From Nectonema munidae (taxonomy: Eukaryota; Nematomorpha; Nectonematoida; Nectonematidae), in the NCBI GenBank assembly GCA_030549495.1, contig JAUIRK010001013.1:186001-250000 (forward strand): a stretch of 64,000 nt of DNA, given 5' to 3'. Within the stretch, counting starts at the first letter, position 1; each line of letters begins with the position of its first letter. The notes beneath the pieces are model-generated. The model saw only the letters and a program-made list of their open reading frames with translations. It had not been told where the DNA came from and searched no databases. The translations under genes were made by a program, and so were the position numbers. Positions 32,341 through 43,686 of this stretch are shown one piece after another.

Positions 32341-33009
32341 TAAGCAGTCTATTATAAAAAAATGTTGAAGAAAAATAAAAACTAGAGATGCTGAAAATCT
32401 TGATCTCAGCAAGACATTCATTAGAGTAGGGGTGTTCAAACTTTTTGACCTAAGGTATCCTTGGCTTAAAATATTTTCTCACGAACCCCCTGAAATTTTC
32501 CTGATATCGAAAATATGATGCTTTTTAGTGTAAATCTTTTAATGAAATATTTTTGAATGTAAAACAATCTAATTTCCTTAACTCAAAGGGTATTCAAAAA
32601 CTAATAAAAAAATTAAAAAAATTATAACTTGAAAAAAAAGGAAAAATAGTATTTTTTTATTTTTCAACAGGAACATTAACCCTATTAGTGCTGGGGGCGT
32701 AAAACGCCCCTCCCCCTTCACTAAAAAATTAATTGTGCACAATTGGCTGAATCATATCCCTTCAAATTTTGTGACTTTTCCTAAAATCGCTAGCTGCATC
32801 TTTTGAAACCAATTTCATGGTAGTTGAATGACCCTTTCATGTCCAAAACTGTCAATCAACATCAAAAATTAAAATTTTTCAGCAAAATTTAGGCATTATC
32901 TGTACTTAACCTTATAACTTAGAATCTATATTATATAATACCCTGAAAATTTATAATTATATACAGTTTGGAACGCATAACACTTTATATATTTAATTTT
33001 TTCATAATC

Positions 33010-34230
33010 ATGGCTAATTTTTAGAAAATGTCAATCAAAATTTTGATTGATCAAAAATGTATCTAATAAAATATACCTTCAAATTTTACATAGAATATAT
33101 GTTTTTATACTAAATCGGTCATACTGTTTTCATTTCTGGACTCATTTTTTACATTTAGGATTTGAAAATACCTATAAGTGTTAATCAAATTTGCGGTTTA
33201 CTTGTGAAAATTGTCTCCAAAAACATTCCTTCACATTTTACATAAAATATATGTGTTATACTAAATCGGCCATGATTTTCATTTCTGGACTCATTTTTTA
33301 CGTTTAGGATGTGAAAACACTTATAAGTGTTATTAAAATTTGCGGTTTACTTCTAAAAATTTTTTCCAAAAACATTCCTTCACATTTTACATAAAATATA
33401 TGTATTATACTAAATCGGCCATGGTTTTCATTTCTGGACTCATTTTTTACGTTTAGGATGTGAAAACACTTATAAGTGTTAATGAAATTTGCGGTTTACT
33501 TCTAAAAATTGTCTCCAAAAACATTCATTCAAATTTTACATAGAATATATGTTTTATACCAAATCAAACATGCTGTTTTCATTTATGGACTCAATTTTTG
33601 CAGTTTGAATATGAAAATACATATAAGTATCAATTAAATTTGCGTTTAGTTCTAAAATTTGTTTTTATAGCAAATAGATCATGATGATTTCATTTCTGAA
33701 CACAGTTTTCGCATTTAGAGGTTTTACTGCTAGTGTCAATCAAATTTGCAGTTTATGTCTGAAAACTATATCCCAAAATATTCTCTCTAATTTTACATGA
33801 AATATATGTTTTTATACAAATTAGACCATGATAATTTTTATTTCTGAAATCATTTTTTGCATTTAGAGGTTTTAAATGTCTGAAAGTGTCAATAAATTTT
33901 CGATTTACGTCTAATGTCTACAGAAATATTTTTGAAATTTAAATAAAATATCTGTTTTTATGCCAAAAGGAAAATGCTAATTTCATTTTTGGACTCACTT
34001 TTGGCATTTATGGTTTTAAAATATCTGAAAGCTTCAATCAGATTTGCGGTTTACTTCTAGATACTGTCTTCAAAAATATTAAAAAAAAAATAAAATATCT
34101 GTTTTATACCAAATCGACTATGCTTATTTTATTTCTGTATTGAATTTTGGATAATACGGTTAAAAAATATCTCGAAGTGGCAATTGAATTAGTAATGTAT
34201 GCCTGAAAATCAGTTCTGTAAAAAATTTTC
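33010..34230. repeat. tandem array 1, about 150-bp units
   Basis: The phrase TTTTACATAAAATATATG recurs at spacings of 149-151 bases (for example 33083, 33234, 33383, 33533), with TTTCATTTCTGGACTCATTT and TTTGCGGTTTACTTCTA in each unit. About eight units; those toward the middle of the element are more diverged, the left ones nearly identical. Confidence 0.8.
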
Positions 34231-35249
34231 AAAAAATGGCTGCATATTAGGTATATAGTAAAAATATACTTTTTTTTGTATATTTTGGCTTATAATACTT
34301 TCTACAATCATCTTGAGTAACAAAACGTATTATAAAATCTTTTGAAAATTTGTATGAGAGAAGGAACGAAGTTAAAATCTAATTGAAAAGAGAACATGTG
34401 ATCAAAAGAAATATGTATCTTGACTAAATGGAAGATCTACCATGTTCTAATGAACTAGGAAGTGGTTTAATTATATAATAGATGCTTTAAAAAGATTTTG
34501 AATGTGAAAAAGAAGTTCCTCTTTTACAAATGAAAAATATGTAAATCTATAACTTATCATATAGGATTACAATTACATTTAGCTAAGATTGGTAGGAAAT
34601 CTGAAAATTTAGAATAGGTCAGATTTATTAAAAATGGCACAGATGCCAATATGTGAGAATTTAGTCAGTATCAATATATTTTTAATTTAAATTGAATTTG
34701 CCATCTTTTTACTTTTGCGTCAAAGAAATAAATTTTAGATGAAGAACGTGGACAAATTTTGTAATTGAACAATGAACATCACGAATGATTTATCAGAAAA
34801 AAACCTTTGAAATGAGATTGGTTGACAAATATTCAGGCATGATAATAAAATACACGATACTCATAAAAAAATCAAAGATCATCAAGAAGATTCTTTGATC
34901 AGAATGCTTTGAGAGAGGAAAAAAGTCATTTTATCCTTATAAAAAAATTTTTCGAACACACATTGAAGAATATAAATTTTTAATGAAAAAAGAGCTACCA
35001 AGAAAGGATCATCATGGAATGAATAGCAAAATTACATACTCTAAATTATAATATGACGTAGAGACTACAAGTCGATAACGAATTTGTAGCCAAAAAGATG
35101 GAGGCCCTATCAAGTTACATAAGTTAGTGTAGAATGAAATATTTTGAGTGAATTATCGATTTTTTTGAGAGGTTTTATTGAATTCATAAAAAATGACATC
35201 ACCAATAAATTCTACATACTTGAAATGTATAAAAAACTTTTTATAAGAA

Positions 35250-36440
35250 TAAAAATTTTAATTTTGACATGGGCTGTCATATTTAAATTATTTTGTCAGG
35301 TTTAACTAATTTTTTATAAAAAAAAAGGAATATAACCAGTAAACACAGCCTACTTGAAAATGGGTATATGTGTGTAAAATGCCATACACGGTAAACTTCA
35401 TCATCTCCCTATACTTTCTATTAAACGTAATTCTCTAATTCAAAAAACCGTGACTGATCCTTTCTTTTTGGGATAAATCAATTTTTTTGATAGTTTTGAT
35501 TAATTTTCATAAAAAAATGAATATCACCTCTGAATTACGCATGCTTAAAATGGGTATATATGTGTAAACAACTTTATATTATTACTTAGATAAAAAGTTT
35601 CTTTTTAAGATGAGCTATCATATATAAATCAATGCTTTGATAACTTTAATTGATTTTTATAAAAAAAATGAATATCACCGCTGAATTAAGCATGCTTGAA
35701 AATGGGTGTATATGTGTAAAAAACATTATATAATTATTTGGATAAAAAGTTTCTTTTTTGAGATGAGCTGTCATATATAAATCACTTTTTTGACAGGTTT
35801 GAATGATTTTTATAAAAAATGAATAACACTACTGAATGCAGCAAGCTTGAAAATGGATGTGTAAAAAACATTATACAATTATTTAGATTAAGAGCTTCTT
35901 TTTGAGATGAGTTGTCACATTTAGATCAATCGTTTGACAGTTTGATTGATTTTCATAAAAAATGAATATCACCACTGAATTCAGCATATTTCAAAATGGG
36001 TATAAATGTGTAAAAAACTTTATATAATTATTTAGATAAAAAGTTTTTTTTGAGATGAGCTGTCACATTTAGATCAATTTTTAGACAGGTTTGATTGATT
36101 TTCATAAAAAATGAATATCACCACTGAATTCAGCATATTTAAAAATGGGTATACATGTGTAAAAAACTTTATATAATTATTTAGATAAAAAGTTCCTTTT
36201 TGAGATGAGCTGTCACATTTAGATCAATTTTTTGACAGGTTTGAATGATTTTTATAAAAAATGAATATCACCACTGAATTCAGCATATTTAAAAATGGGT
36301 ATACATGTGTAAAAAACTTTATATAATTATTTAAATAAAAAGTTACTTTTTGAGATGAGCTGTCAAATATAAATCAATTTTTTGACAGGTTTGATTGATT
36401 TTGATAAAAAATGGACCTCACCACTGAATTCAGCATAGTT
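35250..36440. repeat. tandem array 2, about 150-bp units
   Basis: Units carry ATATCACCACTGAATTCAGC, AACTTTATATAATTATTTAG and TTTGAGATGAGCTGTCA, repeated at about 149-150 bases (landmark TTTATATAATTATTT at 36019, 36168, 36318). About eight units, the right-hand ones most alike. The unit is unrelated to that of array 1. Confidence 0.8.
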
Positions 36441-38699
36441 GAAATATATATGTAACATTAAAAATATTTATAAAAACTTATTAATATCTGAGAAAATAGG
36501 GGGGGGGGGGGGGCACTTTACGCCCCCCCCCCCCCAGCACTTGAGCGGACAAATTTTGCCCAGCACTAATAGGATTAATCCGTGTGAAGGATGTGCCTGC
36601 TTTTCGAAAATAAAATGTTCTATCCTTGGCACATTTTTGGATAAACAAATCGTTAAATCTTGATCTATGTTTGTTCTTGATATTTAAAAGCGCAGAAAAA
36701 CCTTGCTCACGCAAGTAAGTACTTGGAAACATTAGCAAGGATTTCAAAACTACATTAGATATTAGGGGGTAGATATCACACATCTTAGACCAGAATGTTT
36801 TGAGAGAATATGTTTATAATGCTTCTTTTGCAGTAGAGTCCTTTACCAACTCTAAAAATTCTTCTTGCATATCTTCTGAGAGAAGATTAACATCCGTGCT
36901 AAAGGGATTTCTAATCAATTTCGATTCAATCTCATTTAGTTCTGGAAAATAAGCATGAAGCTCAATCTGTAAAACTGTTAAATAGGATTTAACAAGCTTC
37001 AGAATTTCTAGTTTTTCTTTATATTATCTTTTATCAAGCATTTCGCTAAGATGTTCAAATATAGTAAAATTTCTATTTCAATCCTTTCTTCCTAAAGTTT
37101 AAGCTTTATTATAAACGATCTCATTTTGTACATGAAATCAATCATAGCTATAAACATACCTTAAAGGACCTTAGGGAAGCTTTTGAAGCCATTGGTTGTC
37201 TGATAGTTTTCTTACAAATTCCATTGACTTCAAATTGTTATCTTGCATCAAGAATTCAGTAAGTACTTTTTTCAGTGATTCAACCCTTGCTAAAACATTT
37301 CCCATCGACAGCCAGGGAACTTCAGTGTGAAGGAGTACATGTTCTTCGTTGCTTCCAAATTCCTGGCAAAAGAGTGAAAAAATTCTTGTATTTAAGGCGC
37401 TAGATTAGATAGAGCTCACTGTGTGTACAACAACGTCAAGCACTGATTTTAAATCTGATTGGAGAGTTATTGATGCCAACGCATATCAATGCACATGCAA
37501 TGAAAATGTTTTATTTCAGAAGTCACTTCCTCCAAAACGTAAAGGATGGTCGAGCATTGCTTGTGCTCCTTCGCTTGTCATTGCACATACATTTCCCTAA
37601 CTTAATCCTTCTTTCTGAAAAAACAATGAAACTTGGTTGAAATATCTTCACCTTTTGTTGTTGATTTCAATATTTGAGAAAAGAAAAATTTTTCCTTAAA
37701 TTCTTCATCTTTGATATATCTTAGAAATACAAGAAATTGACAACATGGAGCAGTATCAGTCGACCCATCATGTTGAATTGCAAAATTTCCGAAAGCAGAA
37801 TCTTTTATTTCTGTAATTATGTATTGATTGACATCATCAGACATATCTGCTATTCGTCGATGAACAGAATCATTTGAAAGAGGTAATGATGAAACCTCCT
37901 GAGCAGAGTCACTTCCAATGAGACAACTAATTATGTCTTTACAAGAAGGAACTATCAATTTTCTTCTATTTTATGGGGGTTTCCTTCTTGTGCTATACTT
38001 AATGATACCATGAAGATGCGCGTAAGTCGGCTTCATTAAACGAAAAAGAGTTCGTGAAGAATGAAAACGTCTTTTTTAAAACCTCTTCTTTTTGCTTGAA
38101 AAATGCAATATTTTTGCTCTTGAAATTAGGATGGCAACTATTAAAATGGCGTTTCAAAAAGCAGGCTTCATGCACCCCACTGATAAAACTTGTGACATAT
38201 TGCACACTGAGGGAAAGCTATGTTATTTTTATTGAGAAGTGTTTGGCCAAATTGAATGTAGCTCTCATCATATTGTCTTTTTTCAGTATTGAATTCATAA
38301 ACAATTTTAAAATTCTAAAAATAACCTAAAAATCATAAAAAGATCAAATACATCAAAGAATCGAAAAAATTAATTCATATTATTTCTTAACATTTATTAA
38401 TCTTTAAAATTTTTAAAAATATTTTTACCAATCAAATAATTTTTTAAAAAAATAAATGCAAATATAAAAAATAGGTTGCAAATAAATGCGTGCAACCATT
38501 TTAAAATTTAGTTAGACGAAAAATCTGAAGTAATTTTTTTAACTAATTTTTTTAATCAATTTTTAAATTTAATTTTTGTAAGTTTTAAAAGCTCGCGTAC
38601 CCCTTAAAAATTTCTGGCAAGCCCCCAAGTGTTTGCGAACCCCAGTTTGAAAAACTCTGCATTAGAGATTCTGAAAATCGCCATGCTGACTACTCGTGA

Positions 38700-39026
38700 T
38701 CCTAAGAAGGGAGTGTTAATGAATCCTCAAATAAAGTAGGGCTGCTTCTTCATAAAAGTTAGAGAAAATCGTCTTTTTTGAATAAGTGAGACTTTGCAAG
38801 TTTTATGTGATTGTCAGCATACAATTATGAACAGATTCATAAGGCAGCCATTCCGAAAAAATGTATGCATCGAGTATTGATTTCTGCTTTCCTTTGAAGT
38901 TTGGACAGCGCTTCTGGCAGTCTACTTTTACATCATAAAATTTTGAAATCATCTTCTTTGTATTTAGGCTTGGATCCACCCACCCCAACCTTGACCATCT
39001 GCCTCTAGGATCCCATCTCTTTTATG
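38700..39026 (-). other. protein-like stretch of unknown family in the arm paralogue
   Basis: A minus-strand frame (38988-38803) reads GWVDPSLNTKKMISKFYDVK and CPNFKGKQKSILDAYIFSEW. A similar, partly repeated motif (RAIWPWWVVGDPNLNKEDDF) lies at 39180-39110 on the same strand, and a version of it is kept in the palindrome arms. The pair RWSRLGWVDPSLN / AIWPWWVxGDPNLN suggests an old internal duplication of a coding sequence. I do not recognise it. Confidence 0.3.
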
Positions 39027-39240
39027 TACGAATTTAATTCCTTTCATCATGCTTACTCCAACAAACCGCTTTTTATGCAGTTTTTATCTTTTCAGTTTTT
39101 TCATGGTAAAATTTTAAAATCATCTTCTTTGTTCAAGTTTGGATCCCCAACCACCCACCACGGCCATATAGCTCTCTGATCCAGTCTTTTTTTAGGTGTG
39201 AATTTAAAATTTTTATTAAACTCAATTTTCATAAGTAAAT

Positions 39241-40740
39241 AATTGATATGCAAACAATGGATAATATTGCTAAGGTGTCTGGTCAAAAGGGCCGAAAACC
39301 AAAACGGCCAAAACCAAAACGGCCGTAAACGAAAACAACTCAAGTTTTCTCTTTATTTTTCACAATTTTAATTAAACAAATTAAAAGAATGTATAATTAT
39401 TTCTTATTTTAAACAGTTTAATTATTATAGTGCTTGCAGAAAATTCACAAAAACTGAAAATTAATCATGAAGTCTTATGAAAATATAAATTTTTTTCCAT
39501 ATATTGACAAAATCCTTTTATGCGTATTTACATACATTGCAAATAAAACAACAAAAAGTTTAAAAATAATTACAAAAGTAAAGAATTGCAAGAGTATCAA
39601 AATTTCAGAAAAATAACAATAAATAATATAAAAATAATTTATTAAATTTTAATGCAATAAAACAAATATAAATTCACAAATTATATGAAAATAGACCCAA
39701 CAAAAATTTATCAACATGCCCAATTGAAAAGTTGTAATACTTCAGTTTATCAAAAACTTCTCATTAACCCAAATTTTCTCTAGTGATCTTTACGAAAGTG
39801 AAGAGAATCTGTTGTCATAAAAAACATGCTTCCTACCTTTGGTTACCATGATAACCTAAAGATTGAATCCTTTAGTTATTGTTAAGCGTTTTTTCTAAAA
39901 GATAACATTTTCTTTCAAAATTCCTACTTTAATTTGTGAAGCATTTTTCTATGAATCCTGCTTTGGTATAGCAATCCTATTCTTTAAAAATGTTCCAATT
40001 ATAGTTTTGTCTTTATTTCACAATGATACTACACTTTCATATGAAAAAATAATTATCTGCTGTTAGAGTTGGTCCAGATTATTTAAAAGTATAGGTACTT
40101 TTTTCAACTAAATCATTAACACCATCAGATTTAGAAAACAGTTTGGTGCTCTATCATAAACATAAAAATCATCATCAGCAATTATGTAAACCGTATGCTC
40201 GTTTTTATTTTTTTTATTTTAGCGAATCTCTATAAGAGTATGATTTGCACATTATTTCATCTAAAGCTAATCAGGAAACTTATATTTATGAAAACACTTG
40301 CTATTTTTTTCTAAAATTTTATTACATAACTTAACTATTATTTTTCAAGAATTTGTTGTTTTCACTTTTTTATTCCATCTTTTTATCAAGAGAATAAAAG
40401 AATTGAAGGGGAAATAAACCTATACTTCTTCACCCATTTTTATCAATCCTCCAATAAACATATGTACTGAGTCGAGTGGTAAAGTCGTGTTACCTTACAT
40501 GTTGGCCTTTATCTGTGTTCATCAAGAAAGTTACACCAAAAAAATTTAAGATCTAATTGAGAATCTGAATCATGTTTTTTACATTTGTATTGTCCATTTC
40601 AAAATTTCATTTAAAATTTCAGAAAAATAAAATTCAAAAGTATACCTTCATGTTGATGATTCAGGAAAAGAAGTTGTCATAGGCTTTATCATTGCATCCG
40701 TGCTCATATTACAAACGTCATTAAATTTTACATATATTAA
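39241..40740. other. gene-free stretch
   Basis: AT-rich. At 39280-39335 a short tandem motif based on AAAACGGCC occurs several times. No gene. Confidence 0.4.
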
Positions 40741-40828
40741 AAAGTGTTTATTAGTTGTCCTTAGATCTTTGTTATTTCACCAACTATATAACTTGTTGCA
40801 CGTAATTAAATTGACGTATGAATTTATT
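40741..40828 (+). repeat. 88-bp direct repeat, copy 1
   Basis: Matches 42523-42610 at 87 of 88 bases by eye (landmarks GTCCTTAGATCTTTGTTATT and AACTTGTTGCACGTAATTAA). The second copy lies inside the piggyBac element, the first 565 bases outside its left end. Confidence 0.85.
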
Positions 40829-41616
40829 TATCAGGGCTTGGGACCAAATGCCAAGCATTTTTAGAAGTTGATATGAAGCAGGCATTTGTTTTTTGAATTC
40901 CAAGTCTTAAACTTGAGAAAGCAGTAGATATATTGTAAAAGTAAAAAAGTATTGAAACGTTGTTTAAATTACAATATGAATAGAGTAAAACTGAAATACT
41001 AAGTGTTAATAACAAAAAGAAAAGAAAAGCAATTCGCGATGGTCAAATCATTTCATTCGGTAGAGCAATTTTACGTATGTTCATTTTTGTTTACTTTCAG
41101 TTTGCATGTGCATTGCAATTTAAAGACAAATCATAAGAGTGTGTAAAAAATGAAAAATTAGCCCAATAACTGCAAATACTACGTGTGTTCTCTCTCAAAA
41201 ATCATGAAGATAGATACGAACTTGTTCAAAATAGCAGAACTTATTTTTTCCTTGTCATTTTACTTTTAACTTTATACTTTTGAATTTATAATAGCAATAA
41301 AACCTTAAAAATCTGAAAACGTAGGTATCAAAAATGAAGTTAAAAAGACGTTAGGGGGTCAATTTTGAATTTTTGGACCTTTTCAATTTTAACCCTCATC
41401 GACCCACATATTTTTAGTTTCTAGCCACGCCACCTTACTACAATTGTAGCCCAGAATCAAAGTCAGATATTTGGAATAGGCACCAAAACATTTATTTTCA
41501 GAGATATCACAAATAAAGTATAGAAGTATAAATTTCTTGTCTTTTGAATAAAAAATGAAGATTGGAAGGCTTCTGCCAAAAAAAAATTGAGAAATAGAGA
41601 AAGGTAAAATTTTATT

Positions 41617-42241
41617 TTATAAACAATTCCTACAAAGACTAAATTTGTGCGTTAAACATATTTTTTTATCGCATTTGTCACATGTCCAACGCATGGATGA
41701 CTTACATTCACCCTCTTTACATTTTAGAAACGAAGTCTTTGAAGCGATTCCTGGAAACGGCACAACTATAAAAAGGCTTTGAATCTCCTTTTTTAAAAAG
41801 ATTGTTTACAGATGTGAAATTATCTCTGTCTGATCCAGCTCTAAGAAGAACGCCGCAACAAGCAGTAAACTCTCTCATTGAAAAAACTTTTCTTCCTTTA
41901 TCTAAACACTTTTTATTTGTGTACTCCAAAACTTTTGACGCAATCTCATCAGTGAAAAAGAGCTTGAAAGAATCCATTTCTCTTGACGGTGTCACAGTAG
42001 GTCCACGTTTGAAATTTTTTATGTTTCTTGATAACAGTCTATTGAAAAAAGGATTTATTGACCAATTTATGTTGCTCTTTGAGACCAGCGTGTTAGAAAA
42101 GGATGAATACGAACCATTATTTGAACGAATACTTAACAAAATAGCTTCTCTTTCGATGTCTTCTTTGCTAGAGGAATCTTCAGAGCTGATCTCTGCGTCC
42201 AAAAAATCACTAAAACTTTCACAATTATCACTTGAACTCAA
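41617..42241 (-). pseudogene. piggyBac transposase with the catalytic core deleted
   Basis: Frame 42241-41717 gives the acidic N-terminus (SSSDNCESFSDFLDAEISSE), then LFFTDEIASKVLEYTNKKCL, FTACCGVLLRAGSDRDNFTS and FYSCAVSRNRFKDFVSKM, the conserved N-terminal domain of piggyBac transposases. Directly after it, instead of the DDE core, comes in another frame a C-terminal zinc-binding piece: CKEGECKSSMRWTCDKCDKK followed by ICLTHKFSLCRNC (41725-41617). A family member is normally about 550-600 residues, so some 350 residues are missing and it cannot catalyse transposition. The N-terminal part could still bind DNA or host factors, but nothing shows that it is used. Confidence 0.8.
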
Positions 42242-42522
42242 ACAAATGAAGAAATTTCTTTGTTAGAGAATGAGATGTTTTAGCTCAAAAATGAAACTAA
42301 TGAAAATTGAATCAAAACAAAAAGAAATTTGAAATTATGACGTCGTATTACATTTCTCACACTCGAAAAATTAGTCACACTTTTCTTAGTTTTTAACACA
42401 AAGAATTATGATAACATCTCATATGTTGTATTTTTATTATGTATAATATTCACGTTATCGTCTCACTCTGCACAAAGTGATGAAAATGACGTAACTAGTA
42501 GGGAAGCAATGTCAAAATAGAA

Positions 42523-42610
42523 AAAGTGTTTATTAGTTGTCCTTAGATCTTTGTTATTTCACCAACTATATAACTTGTTGCACGTAATTAAATTGTCGTA
42601 TGAATTTATT
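42523..42610 (+). repeat. 88-bp direct repeat, copy 2
   Basis: See copy at 40741-40828; the single difference is GACG versus GTCG near the end. It lies between the transposase start and the right end of the piggyBac element. Confidence 0.85.
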
Positions 42611-42990
42611 AAATTTGTACAGAGTTCGTCCCTCTGTACTCAAAAACGGGTTGTTACGCTAATGCACCAGTACATCAAGATATATTTATTTTTTATCTCA
42701 ACGTTTTGATAATAATTCTTTCAATATTCAGAATTTTCTAAAGTTTTATGATACTATTTCTCTAATTTTTAATTAAAGGACTTAAAAAAAATTTCAAAAC
42801 TTGAATCGAAAAACAGTTTCTTTTGTATATGCACAGTAGTATTTTTTGTATCATTGAATGAAAATATGAATATGTTTATTATTGTATACATTTCAACTAA
42901 AATAATTGTACTTTCTTGTATTCATATCAATAAATTTCTTTTCCTCCTTTTTCTTTGATAAAAGATTTTAGAACAAATCAGACTCCTTCT

Positions 42991-43136
42991 TGTGGTTGCG
43001 TGGCTGATCGGTTAGAGCGCTGATTCATGAGCCGGTTGTTCCGGGTTCGAGCTTGGCCTCTGCCAAATTATTCATAACTAGATGCCAGCGGCGCATTTGT
43101 GCCTTATCGATGAGAATACCACACCACCTTTAACCT
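42991..43136 (+). mobile_element. tRNA-derived SINE (SINE-A body, different tRNA head)
   Basis: Head GCGTGGCTGATCGGTTAGAG (A box), anticodon-loop-like GATTCATGAGCC (CAT at the anticodon position, as in tRNA-Met) and B box GGGTTCGAGCTT, followed by the SINE-A body GCGGCGCATTTGTGCCTTA, TCGATGAGAATACCAC and a CACCTTTAACC end. Same body as other SINE-A copies but a clearly different head, so head exchange or an older subfamily. Confidence 0.75.
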
Positions 43137-43686
43137 TCTTTGCTGGATTCCAGTTCATTTCGGTAAAAAGTCAAACCTGTAAATTTCGGGGGTGTTGTTA
43201 TTTCATTTCAGCACATCTTTGAAGTTTTCAAGTTGAAAAGTGCAAAATAGTTATAATTATAATAAAGAAATGTATGAACTATAATGGTTGTGATCTCTGC
43301 TATAAGTTTTAACTTAAATATTTTTCCACTCTTCTTATTTTAGAATATTTTGCTGTATCATTCAGAATATTTTTTAAACTTCCTTGATACAAATATTTTT
43401 TACAATCTTTGAACTTTCAGAGTGGTGTTGATTGAAAAAACATATTGTACCTATTTTGAAAAGAATAAAACTACCATCGTAGTCAAGTAGGCTAATTGTG
43501 ATCAACTCATACAACTTCCTACTTTTTTGAGATCTTTACATCAGTAAATAGTATCCATTTAGAATTTTTTTCAAATTTTTAAATCAAAATAAAGCTTTTT
43601 GTACATTTTGTGAAGTTTTATTCAATTTATATAAGTTCAAAAATTTTAAAACTACAATGGTAGCCAGGTGGTCCGATAAGGGTTAA

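Larger units (their letters stand above)
32680..36574. mobile_element. complete 3.9-kb TTAA-flanked element with two tandem arrays
   Basis: Flanked by TTAA (32676-32679 and 36575-36578). Inverted ends: CCCTATTAGTGCTGGG on the left and TCCTATTAGTGCTGGG read inward from the right, a piggyBac-type arrangement. Just inside each end is a G/C-rich hairpin around GCGTAAA (32693-32709; 36499-36535 with G15 and C13). Then two arrays of different units, each about 150 bases long: array 1 at about 33010-34230 and array 2 at about 35250-36440. The middle (34240-35150) has no open frame but keeps a decayed protein-like trace (FLMKKELPRKDHHGMNSK) shared with the copy at 46 kb. It inserted into the hAT element. 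Superfamily beyond the TTAA clue is uncertain. Confidence 0.8.
32427..38659 (-). mobile_element. hAT transposon (ZBED/SCAND3-like), split by a nested element
   Basis: Flanked by the 8-bp duplication CATTAGAG (32419-32426 and 38660-38667). Ends: TAGGGGTGTTCAAACTTTTT on the left and, inward from the right, CAGAGTTTTTCAAACTGGGG. Without the nested element it is about 2.3 kb. The minus strand keeps transposase pieces in order: 38205-37999 (KRHFNSCHPNFKSKN, zinc-finger/N-terminal region; FNEADLRASSW), 37958-37602 (SNDSVHRRIADMSDDVNQYI; AIQHDGSTDTAPCCQFLVFL, the DDE start with DGSTD), and 36783-36600 (LLMFPSTYLREQGFSALLNI and KHRSR, the hAT dimerisation domain). Frame changes and stops between them make it inactive. 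Confidence 0.85.
32353..39240 (+). repeat. long paralogue of the palindrome arm segment
   Basis: The first 75 bases (GTTGAAGAAAAATAAAAACT, then TGAAAATCTTGATCTCAGCA) and the first 250 bases of the hAT insert match both palindrome arms (25262-25560 in the left arm). The last 210 bases (39027-39240, TTCATGGTAAAATTTTAAAA and neighbours) match the arm directly after that (25565-25775). What lies between in this copy, 32650-39026, is absent from the arms. Both share the hAT insertion at the same site, so they descend from one ancestral segment. Confidence 0.75.
41393..43682 (-). mobile_element. internally deleted piggyBac element
   Basis: Flanked by TTAA (41389-41392 and 43683-43686), with ends CCCTCATCGACCCAC on the left and CCCTTATCGGACCACC inward from the right. 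The minus-strand transposase reads from 42241 and its C-terminal Cys-rich part ends at about 41617. Between the promoter side and the right end lie a SINE-A copy (42991-43136) and the second copy of an 88-bp repeat. The outer TIRs are imperfect, so it is not young. Confidence 0.75.

Noticed and set aside
32680-36574. CRISPR-like array from regular repeats
   Set aside because: The units are tandem and about 150 bases long without unique spacers, in a eukaryotic transposon.
36439-36783. Gly- or Pro-rich protein over the G/C runs
   Set aside because: The residues come from homopolymer runs at a transposon end; the only real coding trace there is the hAT dimerisation domain on the minus strand.
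41802-42266. 154-codon plus-strand ORF
   Set aside because: It is the antisense shadow of the piggyBac N-terminal frame, which has clear family motifs.
42993-43063. Functional tRNA-Met gene
   Set aside because: The internal promoter and anticodon-like loop are present but no acceptor stem closes, and the sequence continues directly into the SINE-A body.
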